From positions 139,099 through 203,098 of the forward strand of contig NW_019774292.1 in NCBI RefSeq assembly GCF_001039355.2: a DNA stretch of 64,000 nt, in the 5' to 3' direction. The stretch comes from Lingula anatina (lineage: Eukaryota > Brachiopoda > Lingulata > Lingulida > Lingulidae). Below, in pieces: positions 1 through 15,200 of this stretch (positions within the stretch are counted from its first letter, which is position 1; every line of letters starts with the position of its first letter). A program made the translations under genes and the position numbers. Below the pieces are notes generated by a model. That model was not told the origin of the DNA. It worked only from the letters and a program-made list of their open reading frames with translations, and ran no database searches.

Positions 1-671
1 GTGTCTCTCTCCCGGGTTTTATAAAGAGGAGGGCGAGTGTCTTGCAGTGAGAGGTGCTGCGAGTTCCTGTATAATACTTTGCACAAGTAGAAACATGGTG
101 ATAATTTCTGGGGAGATTGAGCTGATATTAATGTACTGAGAGGGAACGTGTGCACTATGAGAACATGGTGAATAGGAACCAGAGGAGATGAGCAGTTAGA
201 CCTGCTTTGATACAATACTGGATCAATCTGAATAAAATCATCTTGTAGTTCATCTTGGTTTCTCTCAATAACATAGTCCACTGCTAGCCTCCTAGATTTT
301 TTGTTAAATTTTCCTTTGAGTTAAACACTCAAGTTATGTTAACACTACTAGTATTAGCATTATATTATAGAGTCAAAGATACCAGTAAAAACGGGGCCCT
401 AATGGAGATCAGCCACAGCTGAGATTTGGATCATACTGAGTAATTAATGTACTTAACCTTAGGCTGGCTCTCACAGCCTTCCTATGTAGTTAGTGCAGTA
501 AAGATAACAAGAATTAATGTACTGAGGACCAGGTGTACTTAGTCTGACTAGAACTACAGCAGCATACACTACCTGACAGACCTGGGGAATAGAATCAGCT
601 GGTTTACCCTTCATCTTATCCCTTTTTGATGTGCTAAATCAAATGTGATTATACTTAGAGCCCATATTATA

Positions 672-702
<31 letters not shown>

Positions 703-3700
703 AAACATGTGCATTTCTCAGATGATTTTATTTCCAAAATAAACTGGTTTTAAATTAGGTTCATCCACACTCCCAGATTTTTTCCATTTACAAGAAGAAA
801 ATCAAAGCCTGTAAGTTGTCTTTTCTACCTTATGGTTAAATAAGTAAAATACCAAGCCTTAACATGAGAATATTATCAGTGAGTAAATTAAGGAGAAAAG
901 TTATGAGGAAAAAGTTAGTAAGGAATCTGCTTTACATTGTGGAGAAATCAGGGTATGGTGAGAATGTCATTGTTTTAGTAACGTTAAATCTCAACAAGTT
1001 AGTTTATATGACTTAGTGATAAGAGCCACATGACAACAGATAAAGACTCAACAGAGAATTTGACAGTTGCTGAGACTGAAAATGATCACATTTGAGATAT
1101 TTTCAATTATTACATGAATTTCTTTAATTGATTGAAATAAAACTTCTGCTGTGTTTTAAATTGATGGAGTGATAAATGGGAAAGGATCCACCCAAAGGTT
1201 TGTTAGAGATAGACAAGTTGTGTTGTAATATGGGGTCACTGAAGATGACATGAAATACTTCAATCAGTTAAAATGCCAGGTGTACAGGGTAATGGTTTCA
1301 GAGTACAGATAGTTAATATGGAAACACACCGGGTACTTCAGCATAACATAGATATATATGTAATGATCGACAGATCTCCATAGTTAAGATGTAAGAGATA
1401 GACTACCCAGGGTAGTTCACACTGAGTTCAATGAGCTCACTATCTTGTATCAGAAGACTGACATTTATAAAGTATTTAATTAGCAAGTTAACTGGAACTG
1501 GTAAAGTTTCTGTATGTGGAATGCAGCCAATTTCATTTCATAGTCTTGATGGGGGTGGGGGGGGGGGGTTATATCATTCTCCCAGTGTAACTGTCAGTGT
1601 GACCTATGTGATATGATGTGATCTATGAAGGTGGCTGTGTCAACATGGCAGTAGTAATCTGGTGGTGTGAATTGGGTCTGATATACTGTGGTATTTTGTG
1701 CTGATAGACTCACCTTCTATGTCATAACTGTCAGCAAGATTGGAAGAATTTGAAGATAGATAAGAACTGAGGTGACATCTACTATCATGTACACGTGACA
1801 CTGACATAAGTTATTAAAGAACACAGATAAATAATAACTGTAGTGATAACTTCAGATATGAAACTGGCCTACTATTACAAAAATGTCTGCATTACATATG
1901 GGTCCGTACTACTAACAGAAGCTAAAATTGACCTAACTGCAGTATGAATTGAAAATTTACAAATCCAGAAGAAAGTTCATGTTTATGGATACTTAAACAA
2001 TTTATACATTTCACTCATCAAGTTCAAGAAATGTGTGGACGGCACAGCAATGTGGGTGGCTGGGGGGGGGGGGGGGGCAGCACAGGCAAGATGGCTGCCT
2101 TGGAGCGATAAAGACATACTTATAGATGGAATGTTCATTTATCAAGTTTGTCCAGATATCAACTGATATGAGTAAGTTGAAGTGTAGTCACAACTTGACA
2201 CTATTTACTGCCATACAACTGATAGCAGACAAACATGGGTAATTTCCTACCTGTACAGTATCATAATACTTAATGCTGTTTGTTCCCTGTGATGTTGATA
2301 AAGAGATAACAAGCAGGTGTTGTTGTAGAGAATTATTTACACCAGTATTATGTTCTGATAAGAAATAAACAGATGCAGCAAAGGTAGAATTGTTCTAAAC
2401 TTGCAGTGCAATAAGCAGAGCTGGGCTAGGTGATCCAAGATTTTATGGGAATATTTTTATTGCTTTGACTTGTTTAGTATGATATACAGGAGTTCAGTTA
2501 TAAAGAAAATTATCTTGATATCAAGGAGGAATGAGTTCTTTTGATGAAATAGAAAATAATATCTTCTCTAATATCTTCTCTTTTTATCCGAGTCGTCGTC
2601 TTTGTTATCAGGCAGTGGTAAAGAGGTACTTGTCCAGTATCATTTCAACTTAATGGGAAGTTATAGGAAGCAGCATCAAAGACTGTTGATCATCTTCACT
2701 TTTATTACAGCTCCCTGTAGACGCTGACTTGTCTTTTAATTGAATCTGTTCCCATTGAGACAAACCAGCTGAGGTCGAGCTGGGAGCCATGCAGGGTGAC
2801 AAATGACACATAAGTCATCATTGTTTTCACATTAGGTGAAGTGGCTCAGCATACTAATGTTTGACTCATCTTGGGTCAGTGAGGCAGGTGCTTGTGCCAC
2901 TACTGGGGGGACATTATCAACCTGCAGGGCCAGGAACATGGATTGTGTAAGGAGAAGGTGTGGAATTCTTGTCTAGGGCATGATCTTGTCATGTAGATGA
3001 CCCTGAGGGTTATGGTAATGAGCCTCGAGTCCCTACTGGGTTGATAGCAGTCACGGTCTCCTGATCAAACAGAGAGGTTGAAAGCTTACCTCTCACCTGA
3101 CTCCCATATCTCCATAATTTGCTTGTTCTCTTTTATTTCTCTCTCTGATTTTAATTTGACCACAGAAAGTTTATACAAGTGGTTTAGGATTGTAGCAGGG
3201 AGAGATGAGAGATAGTGATAGAGGGCTTGGGCTCTTAGAATTTAAATAGTTTGTTGGTTAGGAATGCCATTTTGTGATGAGATAAGGAAAATAATAATTT
3301 ATGTTCCAACAGTAGAATAGAGTAGGAAAATAAGAAGAATTTCCATTTCTCTTGCCCCAAGCACTGTGTGGTACTGGCCTTTAGTTTGTTATTAACCAAA
3401 TATTTGCTGAAAGAAATTATATTTTTCACATGCATGGTGCTTAAAAATTATAGTGCAGTTGCTTGTTTGACATGCATATTTGCTAAGTTTCATTTTCATG
3501 GTTGAAATTCCATATTTTGATTGTCCTGCTTGTTCCTCAATTCAACTCTAATCCATAAAGGAACAGCAAATTAAAGAAATATGAGTGGTAGAAATACAGG
3601 AAACAATTCCTGTGACACGTTTCTCAACTTGGGAAGCCTTGCCCTCTCCGCTAGATCAAAGACCTTCTCATATTTTTGCACTAAAAACTAAAGGATGTGA

Positions 3701-6017
3701 TATGCCCCGGACCGGCTCTCACTTCTCTTTGATAATAGCGGAGTTAGAAAGGTGCACCATGCACTGGACAAAAGTGGGTGTTGCCAGTTGTGTTTTTGAT
3801 TTCAGCGGTAACTAAGTGTTGTAAGCTCAGGAATTCATACTACCAGGGAACAATGAAGTCTGTTTGGCTGTACACAGATGGATTCCCATGGTTGTTGTCA
3901 TGACAACTTGTGCCACATTTTGGGGTTTTTTTTCTCCCATTTGGATCATAGGCTTTGTGTTGTTAGAAATTATGCAATAGTTGTAACAGTTGGTTGAAGA
4001 AAGTATTTGTTTTAAATGTCAAATAAGAAGATATTCAGTGCCTTAAATTTTGAAATATTAGGTAATTTGGAATGCCACTTGAAATTTGACTGGATTTCTT
4101 GTTGCTTTTCCATAATGCCATTTAGTTAAAATCATTGTGTTCCCCTGTGTTCTCTTCACACAAAGTAACAGAGACTTACAGTCACTAAAATACTTAATTA
4201 ACTTGTCCCTGTCACCTGTATTGACATTTCTGCTGGTCTGGGATTAAATGAAAACTGTCATCTAAGTACCACAACCTGCTACTGTCACAACCAGACTGCT
4301 GCGTGTCACCAGACAATGGCGTACTTATTGCACACAAAGCTTAATAATGAAGGCGCGTAATCCTGAAATTGTAACACAGTAATTCCTGGGTGTCATGTAT
4401 CCCTTGTCCACAGACCACAGACATTGATAGTGTGAGGAGGAGTAATAGACCAGATTCCAGTGATTGTTGACTGAAGTGATAGCGGTCACCGGGTCCAAAA
4501 AGGGGACCAGTTGAACTGATACAATGACCACTATGGATCCCTCTCCCGGGACAGTTATTACTGCATTTTTTGCCAGCAGGAAATTCTTTATTCAGCACTG
4601 TTCAATTTTATGGTTTGGTGATAAATACAGACAATAAATACCTGACATAGTTCGTAGTTAACTTAGTCAGCCTTTTTTTGTTCAAACATGCAGGTTAGGT
4701 TTGACAGCTGTAGTACTAGTATGTGGGTGTCTTGATATGATTAGTAATAGTAAATATGTCACCTGATCAAGAATATATTGAGCAATATTAGCTTTATGAA
4801 CAGCACATTCTTAGTGTCTCATTTTGTTAATGGAGTTTAAAATGATAAATGAATGTTTTTATACAGTTACAATTATAAAGAATATGGCTTCGATGCACAT
4901 GTGTTAGTGAAGGTGAAAAAAAAATGAAGGTATACTAGCATTTAAGATTTTCTCAGGAAAGTTGGGAAGAATAAAAAATTTTGATCTGTTTCCTCCAGGT
5001 GAGCAAAGTGGTCAGTCTGTACGCCCAATGGCAGATTGTTTCAAAAAGGTCATCAGGTTGGAGAAGTAACATTCTATCACTTTCTTTTAACTGTTTTCTG
5101 TACAGCTACTCTAGATACTCCCAAGCTCTAGGCTCAGACAGTCTTAACTAGGGTCTTCAGTACAGCTTAGTGTACCTTCTTCAGACTTCTACACCACCTC
5201 AGTATAGTAAAGATGACCCATTGTGTCGCCCCATCTGCTCTTAACTGTACCAGGCATTGTGGACCATAATTAGAATTTTGTTGTACACGTCTTATGAGGC
5301 TGGTCTTGGAGTTAGTGACAAAGACTCAGGTGTAGTTAATCTCCTTGGTAACACCCAGGTAACAACAAGTCTGTACTACCTGGACAGTGGTATCACACCT
5401 GCTAGAATACACAGGTGATTTTGCCTGAAGACAGCTGACACAGGAGGATAATGATAAGAAATCAAAAGAAAATTGAAATAAAAGTTTCTTGGTCATTTGC
5501 TGTGATCATATGGTCTCCAGCCCAGCCCTAGTCCACCTGAATGAATAGTACACAGCTTGTAGGCAGACCTTAATGAATTTTAATTTTTAGTGGATTGATG
5601 ACATCAGACAGAATATTTCAGGATCGGTTTCATATTTGCCAGTGTAAACTCGCCCCAGACCCTGTCACACCTGTCATTTAACTTATCAACCTCTTACTCA
5701 GATGATGTCATTAGAGCCTAAGATCCCTTAATACTAGGAGAAGTATTTAAAAGGGTTTAAGTGTCAGATGGCTTATGATTTCACAAAGAGAATGTAATAA
5801 CACTGTTTATTGAAATGTTATTCACTATTGATGGTGAAATTCTTATGTGCTTTTTATTCTTACATGAGTTTGGTTTTTATAAATTTGGAGTTCTTAAGAA
5901 TTGATATTGCATGATATTATATGATATATATTCTCTGCTGTAGCTGTACTGACAAGTCTTATCTTGGATGCTTTTATATATTTTTTGTTTATCTGTTTTA
6001 ACTTTAATATTTTGCAG
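1..6017. other. Probable intron of dachsous; no gene seen
   Basis: I see no cadherin-like exon or other convincing coding sequence here. The first recognisable exon, at 6018, begins in the middle of a cadherin repeat, so earlier exons must exist and this stretch is most simply an intron longer than 6 kb. It holds short homopolymer tracts: C/CA near 671-704, G near 1554-1568 and G near 2063-2077. The small open frames (for example 3585-3815) lack cadherin motifs and acceptor/donor context. Confidence 0.6.
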
Positions 6018-6204
6018 GTGTCAGCATCTGATCCTGACTGTGGTGTGAATGCTCAGGTGACGTACTTGATAGCGACCAGCCTGGGGTTTCAGCATCCTGG
6101 TGATTTGGACATACAAAATGGCACTGGAAAGATCTGTATCACGCGGCAACTGGACTTTGAGAGGAAGAGCTCCTACGAATTTCCCGTCATGGCGCAGGAC
6201 CTGG
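6018..6204 (+). CDS. dachsous: dachsous exon 1 of window (partial cadherin repeat W1)
   Basis: Acceptor TTTTGCAG and donor GTAAGG bracket 187 nt, entering in phase 0 and leaving in phase 1. It encodes the DPDCGVNAQVTY strand and the LDFERKSSYEF helix region. The N-terminal strands of this repeat are missing and must be on an upstream exon. Confidence 0.9.
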
Positions 6205-9200
6205 GTAAGGCTCTTTAAGAGTAATCATCTGTGAAGTTTTGAGATATTTTAAGTGTTTTCAAAAGGTTTGGTTTGAATTTTTTGTTTGGTTTGAGGACCT
6301 CTTGAAGGTCATCTTCGACTCAAGTTTTCCCAGATTGTTCTCTGAGAGTCACTTTACTGTGCACATGTCAGTTCTTTAGAAACACAATACCAATTGTTTC
6401 CATATAGGTTTGGTTAAGGAAACCACTGTAAACATAAAGTGGCTTGGCACTTTCTATCAAGGCTTCAACTGTTTCAGGGACTTGTGTACTTGAAAAAAAA
6501 AACATCCTAACCCTGACATTTGTTGTGCAATATGAGAAATGGAATTAATACCTCTATCTGTATCAGGGTGCAATGATTGCGCAAAACATTTGTTAGGTTT
6601 CCAATACAAAACCAGAAGTCCCACTTTTTGCCTCAGCTCAGGTGAATGGATGCACCTCTCAGTTTATCGAGTTTTATAGCTTTTTTGAAACGATATATTA
6701 AATTGTTTAAAAATTAGAGATGATTGATTGGCTCCGCCTGTCGTCCGCCATTGTTCAGTGCGTTTTAGAGAATCCCTGATGTGAGGACCAATTTTTCAGA
6801 TGCTGTCATGTTTTTAAGAGAATTAAAAAGTGCAAGATTATTTAACTTTGTATGAAAAAATTCATATCACATAATACATTCAGGAAAAATATAATAATGT
6901 TATTTAATACTGCCTTTTTGTTCAGATTTGGGAGCTTTTTTCATTCACTGTATTTCCCACTGAGACTTATGTAAATAATAGTGCTGCACACAGAATACCT
7001 ATATTTTAGATATATATTTCACAAGTATGAATCAGCAAATTTTATTGCCTTCAGAATGAAATTGATAAGTCTGACTTTGGATGAAGTTTTGCTCTGCTTA
7101 GTGAAGAACACATTTGAGTAATGACAATCTCTCATGAGAATTTGCAACAACAATACAACAAGCAGCAGTTTGGGTGATGAAATGCGGTAACAACAATCCT
7201 GGCGGCGTTATCCGAGCTTTCCCACCTGCTGATTTCACGAGTCCCTGTGGAGGAACCCCCGCTAGGGAAACTGTCTCAGGACCCGACACAAAAGATCTCC
7301 TCATCAGGTCCTTACACAACACCCAAAACTTCTCCCTGCCAAGGTCACGCAAATACATTATTCTGTTTTAGCCAGGAGATTAGGACACACTGACAAAACT
7401 TAAAACCTACATCTTTTATGTTATGTGGCCACAGACAAGGATCTGAAGGCTTTGGCAGGCATTTTAAATACTATAATGATATAAACCTTGGCAGACATGT
7501 TACTTACACTCTGAATATTCATATCATAGCATAAACCAAGTATGCTGTGGTTATTCTCTTCTGTACAACATGCAGTCATGTTCTCACTTTTGAAATCATA
7601 TACTAACCCCCCATGTATAATGATTATGTAAATCTGCATGTTTTTCTCAAAATGGATTCAAGTAAAATTTCTCTCTTTGCATGTCAGGCTTGACTTTCTC
7701 TTGTTTAACCTTTGCAATGTCATCATTGACCTTGAGGAACAGGTCAACAGAACTGTCTCACTTGGTATGCGGAACAGAAGTGTTCCCTGCTCTGAGACTT
7801 GGCTGTGTTTGTTTGTATGCATGTAAAGCACCTTAGACCTAATTTGAGAGAGTCATATCAAGATCTTACTATATGGACTATATATGTACCCGGCTGATGA
7901 ATTATTTTGCTCAGTTGGATCTTGTTAATTGATAATGACTTATTCTGAAATGCAGCCTTCACCATCTTCCCTATTGTAATAACAAGTCTGGAGAATAATG
8001 GTCTGTTTAACTCACAAAATAACAGTTCAAACAAAAGTTGTCTGGATTTGTTATTCAGGATGTGGAAAAATTAGATTCTACACACGTTTTTGCTGACTTT
8101 CAAGGAGCAGGTGGGGTTTATATGTTTAAAAGAAACCACAGGTACTCCAGCAAATAGCTGCTAAGTTTGGCCGTGTTGGTGGAAGTCTATGCAAGCACAC
8201 AATACATTAATCCGTTTCTTTTCTGCCAATTTAATCACCCCCCTAGGGGTATGAACATGGCTAATAAACTGAGGTAGAATTCAAACTCTGCTAGCGTGTG
8301 TATCAACAGATGTCAGCTAGTTCGTCTACACCATGAAAAAGAAGGTGAAGCCACAAAATTACTGCTACATTCAGATCACTGACACTTGGCGAACTTTCCT
8401 CCCATTTATTTGTGAAACAGGCCTGAAATTGAAAAGAAATTGACAATTTATTATGAAAACGTAGCTGTGACACAGTTTTCTGTTCTGTATAATACATTCG
8501 TCACAGACAGTGTGTCTGAGATATGTTCAATGCTAGTGACCTTGGAGCTGGCAGAGAATACTGCAAAGAGAAAAGTATTTGCTTTTTATGCCTTAGTTTA
8601 CATTATTTCCATTTCCCTGTTTAAAATACTGTGATATTTTATCAGAAACCACTGCATTCCAATGAAGAATAGTAAAATTTTTTACATATAACTTTGACCC
8701 AAATATGCAAATGTTTAAAAATATAATCATTGTTAGGTGAATTAAAAAGCATGATGAAAAAATATTAATATTGTATAATCTGTTCAGACACAACTCATTT
8801 GACTGAAAATAGATCCAACTGTGGTTATCTGGTGTTATCAAGTTTTTGGTCAAAGTCCAGTCCAAAATCTTTCCTAATGTGAACACAGCTATACAGTAAA
8901 GTCAGTAGGTCAGTTGGAATTTGAAATATTTTATAAAGGAAATGTTCCTGACATACTGCTAGTAATCATATGTCTTTGTCTCTGTAGATGGACTGCAGAC
9001 TACAGCTATGGTCAAAGTGACCATCATTGACGTGAACGACAACCGTCCGGTGTTTTACCCACAGGTGTACCATAAGAATGTGGAGGAGGACAGCGCCATT
9101 GGCACCACTGTGGTACTGGTGACGGCGCAGGACAGGGATTCCGGCAGCTTTGGCACCATCACCTATAGTATTGTGGGTGGGAATGAACAGGGGTACTTTA

Positions 9201-12200
9201 CCATTGGAAGAGATTCAGGTGAGCACATGGTTAGGCTCCATAACTCGAAAGAATTGCGATAGCGATATCACCTTTCATTGATTAATATGAAATGGCAATG
9301 ATTTCTGTATCTTTTACACTTTTAAGAAAAAACTTAACTCTATCGTCGCTATTTCCACCAGGTATTGTCACTGTGCAGAGAAGTCTGGGAAGTCGGGTTG
9401 GAATCTTCAATCTTCGCGTCCAGGCTCAAGATGGCGGTGGCTTGCAATCGGAACAGACTGCCAACATTACAGTCAGCGTAGTGGACTCTCAGCAGGCGCC
9501 CCCTGTGTTCAGCAGACCATTGTACAGTTTCCGTATCAGTGAAGATGTCGTCCCACAGACACCTGTTGGTACTGTACAGGCCAGCAATACTAATCCAGGT
9601 AGGTCTTCTCAGGCTTGGGTGACAGTTGGGATGAATTTCTTATGGGGGAAACCAGAGATTTATAATATTTAAGGCATATTACTGGTGGTACAGTATTGTT
9701 ATTGAGCGCTTGAATGCTTGTGTGTTCTCAAATGGGAGCCAATTTTGAACACTCAGATGCAAGTGTATGTGCACATATACACATATATACACACATATAC
9801 ACACATACATGCAGTGAGAGAGAGACTTTTATTCTCTTACTAACATACAATAATGACAAAAATCATTTTTAAGGATCTGGTACTGAGTTGTCTTAAAAAA
9901 ATGATTATGAGAAAGTGGTTTTAGAGCTGGTTTTCTCGTGTAACCCTTTAGAACATAAGACACCAGTTGTTGAGCAGTGCGCTAGGTCCCCTTGCCCCTG
10001 GGGTTTGTAGAGAAGCAATGACGCAAGTGGTAATATCCTGAGGGGATATTTCAGTTGGGTGGCCCATTTACTCATGGCTGCAAATTTGCTAATGCCACAG
10101 AACAATTTGTCATCATAATTTGTTGAATAAGTCTCCTGCACGTTTCAGAGATTTGGTTATTTATGTTTTCTGCTCTTTCCCAAGCTTTGCTTTTCCACTT
10201 CTGCTTCACAAGAATCAAGACAAACAGAAGAGTGGTAGAATGAATTTTATTTGACCTTTCCACATACAACAATTACTGTATATCCATGGTTAGCCAACTG
10301 CCTGCTAACGTAGAAAAACATTGACTCACTGTGAGTTGGTTTGATGTGGGCAATCCTACAAACATGTACTTAACTTTTTTACAAGAAAATAACATGTGTC
10401 GGTGCTTGTAAATTTAGAAGTCAATGATGTAAGTCAGCGTGGTTAACGTAATTAATGGCCACAGACTGAATGCCAGGCAACATGGCCACAACACAAGTTT
10501 ACAATGGTTTTTACAAGTGCCCTCCATTGAATTGGGAAAGAGACTGAGCTTTTTTCCCCCATTTGAGCAGGATTAAATTCAATTTGATTTAGCAACAGAA
10601 AACTTTATTTGTTTTATTTGAGCTGGATTTAAGTGTAGTCTGCTGTGAGTTTTGGCTGCAAGACAGAGTTTGTAGCTACAAAAACTAGAAATAACATGTT
10701 CTTTGAGCAGCATATTAGTTCTACTCGGCCGATTTCTCCAATTTTAAAGGGTAGAATCCAACTCTTTTAGCACTGAAGAAAACCCCAGAAAAATGTTGGC
10801 TTTCTGGATCCCTGAAACATTCTGCGGTTTGTAAAATATCATGTGTAGACCACCCTTCCTTTCAGAATTTTCTCAATTAGAGATTTGTCAGTTGGGTAGA
10901 TTGTTTCAAACTAAAAATCTCACATGTAATAAAACAATTGACACCAGCAGCCATTGTGATGAATCACAAATTAATCTCATAGTTGAAATATTTGCAGAAG
11001 TCATTTAGATAATGAGGTGAACCCCTGAGGTCTGAATTCTTTGTTTTTTTTTTGTTGTTTCCCTGTAGCAGTAAAAAACAAAGCATTCCAGTAATTTCAT
11101 TAACATAGAGACACACATGCAACATTGTCTGCACAGAATGTAGCTTAAAGGTTGGTTAGCTCTGCAGTTAAATTAGACTTATCATTCTGCCTGTTAATTG
11201 AAAATATTGTCATTGTTATAATTAATACAATTATACTTTCATGAGAAACTAAGTAAATATTTTCGGTACAATCTAATTGAAATATCAGTAAAAAATTTTG
11301 GTAAAAGATTATCCCACTAACATGTGCCCCTGGTCTCTGTACCCATGCAGTGAGGGGAGATATCAAATCCTGGTACACAGGCAGTGAGGGGAGATATCAA
11401 ATCCTGGTACACAGGCAGTGAGGGGAGATATCAAATCCTGGTACACAGGCAGTGAGGGGAGATATCAAATCCTGGTACACAGGCAGTGAGGGGAGATATC
11501 AAATCCTGGTACACAGGCAGTGAGGGGAGATATCAAATCCTGGTACACAGGCAGTGAGGGGAGATATCAAATCCTGGTACACAGGCAGTGAGGGGAGATA
11601 TCAAATCCTGGTACACAGGCAGTGAGGGGAGATATCAAATCCTGGTACACAGGCAGTGAGGGGAGATATCAAATCCTGGTACACAGGCAGTGAGGGGAGA
11701 TATCAAATCCTGGTACACAGGCAGTGAGGGGAGATATCAAATCCTGGTACACAGGCAGTGAGGGGAGATATCAAATCCTGGTACACAGGCAGTGAGGGGA
11801 GATATCAAATCCTGGTACACAGGCAGTGAGGGGAGATATCAAATCCTGGTACACAGGCAGTGAGGGGAGATATCAAATCCTGGTACACAGGCAGTGAGGG
11901 GAGATATCAAATCCTGGTACACAGGCAGTGAGGGGAGATATCAAATCCTGGTACACAGGCAGTGAGGGGAGATATCAAATCCTGGTACACAGGCAGTGAG
12001 GGGAGATATCAAATCCTGGTACACAGGCAGTGAGGGGAGATATCAAATCCTGGTACACAGGCAGTGAGGGGAGATATCAAATCCTGGTACACAGGCAGTG
12101 AGGGGAGATATCAAATCCTGGTACACAGGCAGTGAGGGGAGATATCAAATCCTGGTACACAGGCAGTGAGGGGAGATATCAAATCCTGGTACACAGGCAG

Positions 12201-15200
12201 TGAGGGGAGATATCAAATCCTGGAATGGTTGGTGTAAATTGATGATGAGATGTGATGCAGATAATGGATGATTTAATCACATCAGGATTAGTTGTCTGAA
12301 TCCAGGGCAATGGACTAGACACAATGTACTGACCTAAACCACTTTCATATCCATATTACGGGCTGAGAACTAGGGGCCTGGGCCCTGGACCATGGCTGAA
12401 TATGATCTTTGACACACTCCACAGAGCAGTTGAGATTTACTGGAAGTTTTGTATTAACCCAAGAAGCTGAGATTCTTTACTCAAATTAGTTATAAAATGA
12501 CTAAAAATTCAAATAAATATTTAATATTCCCTGAGCTTAATAGGTTGTAGTGAAAATAAAAGACAGTGCAAAAAAAAAAAAAAAGAGGAAAATTTGAGTT
12601 CAACTCCACAAATTGTTGAAAATATAAGACAACAACATACCCAGATTGTCCTATTATGTGCTATGTGTCTGGTCTGCTGTAAGCTGTGGTTTATAGGTAA
12701 TCAATGCTATGTGTCAATCTAGTCAGCTCAATGCAGTGGAGAGTATGACTTGATAAATTGCTGTGACACTTAAGCCTGGTGTAGCAATTAATGCAGTATC
12801 CTCTGTGGACCATACACATCCTAGTGGGGAGTGTGGTATCACTGAAGACAGAAACAGGTGCTCTGGGGATGTGTTGTCACTGTTATTATAGCTGTTAAAA
12901 CAGCTTCATTCTGGTTGACAGGGAATCATAACTTGTCACTGCTATATGGAAAGTAGAGATTGCTGTACATTACTAAGTATTCTGTTTTTCTACATGAATG
13001 TGACACTGGCTTAAAGTAGAAATATATCAACTGAGTTTTAGTAAATATATTATACTGAAAGATGGATGTGAACTTGCATTATATATGTAATGTCTTTTAG
13101 TCCTTAAAACCTGATGTACAATTCATGATCTTGCATATCAGACAGAAATAATTTAAGACACAAAATTCAATGATTTAAGTCCATTAGAAAGATGCTTTAC
13201 CTTAATATGTTTTAGCATACATAGCAGTACAGTAGTACAAGCCACAGAAAATAATAAACAAGCCCAGCCTATTGGGATTCCCATTAAGTGAAGCCCCAGA
13301 CCACTTGGGGGTTGCTTTCTGATTAATGGCGGTGGGTGATTGATGGAGTGAAGCACTGGGAAATCCAGGACAAACCTTTACTGTGTTCATTGTACATCTT
13401 TTTTATGCACACAATGCAAGGGAGCAATAAAAATGAAAAAGGAGAAAGCAACTGGTTGCAGCCAAGGTTTAGGATTTTTTTCAATCTCTGAAGTCTGAAA
13501 TTGGGAGCAAAAATCCATCTTGTTCAAAAGATTTTACAATTGTAAACATGTTCTGAACAAATTTAATCACAAAAGGTGATGAATTCCTCATTATAATAAA
13601 TTGTCCATAATGCTTGCTAAAAATTTTAAATGGACATAATTATCTATTTGGATAGCATAATAAGAACTTTTTATTTATTTTCTCCCAGCGGNGATGCTTA
13701 ACCTTAATATGTTTAAGCATACATAGCAGTACAGTAGTACAAGCCACAGAAAATAATATACAAGCCCAGCCTATTGGGATTCCCATTAAGTGAAGCCCCA
13801 GACCACTTGGGGGTTGCTTTCTGATTAATGGCGGTGGTTGATTGATGGAGTGAAGCACTGGGAAATCCAGGACAAACCTTTACTGTGTTCACTGTACATC
13901 TTTTTTATGCACACAATGCAAGGGAGCAATAAAAATGAAAAAGGAGAAAGCAACTGGTTGCAGCCAAGGTTTAGGATTTTTTTCAATCTCTGAAGTCTGA
14001 AATTGGGAGCAAAAATCCATCTTGTTCAAAAGATTTTACAATTGTGAACATGTTCTGAACAAATTTAATCACAAAAGGTGATAAATTCCTCATTATAATA
14101 AATTGTCCATAATGCTTGCTAAAAATTTTAAATGGACATAATTGTCTATTTGGATAGCATAATAAGAACTTTTTATTTATTTTCTCCCAGCGGCAGGCAC
14201 TATTTTCTACTCCATCGAATCAGGGGACCCCCACCAGTACTTCGCCATTGATGCCAGCTCTGGGGTGATACGTACTAAGACAAACATCGACCACGAGACG
14301 ACAGCCACGGTGCTGCTTACTATACAGGCCCAGAGTGGGAGTCCACCAATATTTGGCAGGGCACAGGTAAGATCTGACACTCAACTTTGACTATAGGACA
14401 TAGGTTGCATACAGAATCATATGAACTTTAGCTGTCTTTAGACTAACTCCAGGTAGTAGACAATGTGATGGGAGTCAGGCTGGGAGCCATCTTTATCACT
14501 GTATAAACCTGCTCTCCGCGTTGCTGACTTCTCAACTCACAGATTAGAGAGTGATGAGGAGCAGGCAAATCTCTCTGGAGATGGTCTGAAAGCAATTTTG
14601 AATAAATTGTGATTATAACAGGACCAGCAAAGACTGATTGCCAAATTAACTTAAACAATATGTGATATTTTCTGTTGTTTTCAGGTCAACATCACCTTAG
14701 ATGACGTGAATGACAACGCACCTCAGTTTCAAGTCAGTAACATCGAGATTCCTGTCAAGGAAAATGTCGGCACAGCTCACACTATATACCAGGTGCATGC
14801 CTCAGACCGGGACAGCGGAAACAATGGAGAGGTGCGCTACAAACTGCTCCAGAATCCTGGCAACACCTTCCAGATAGATGCTGCAACAGGTAAAGACTTT
14901 CTGACACCTGTGCATTGTTGTGGAGAATATTTTTGATGCTAGTGCTAAGATGATAATGGGGAAATATAATTTGAGACAGCGTGGATTTTTCCGAATTTTT
15001 TGCCAAGTGAAAATTGTTTGCATATTCTTCAATTTTCCTATAGATTTTGAAATATTTTTTCTGAATTTTTGTGGAATGAAAGTTGTTTGCATAATTATTT
15101 TGACATTTTCCACAACAGTAATGAAACATGTAAAATCTTGTATATTTAGGCGAGCTGCGTCTGCGTGGCTCCTTGGACTATGAGGGGACAAAGCAGTATA

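Larger units (their letters stand above)
9599..14190 (+). other. Dachsous intron 3 with minisatellite and duplicated segment
   Basis: A 4.6 kb intron with no coding exon. It contains a CA/TA tract (9768-9812), a 34-bp minisatellite (11347-12223), a poly(A) run near 12570 and two near-identical ~500 bp copies around a single N at 13692. The second copy ends at the true acceptor TTTCTCCCAG of exon 4. Confidence 0.85.

Noticed and set aside
3585-3815. 76-codon open frame in the upstream intron
   Set aside because: No cadherin or other recognisable motif, no splice context and no similarity to the adjoining gene.
11347-12223. Regular array that could be taken for a CRISPR array
   Set aside because: The whole 34-bp unit repeats without variable spacers, in a eukaryotic intron; it is a minisatellite.
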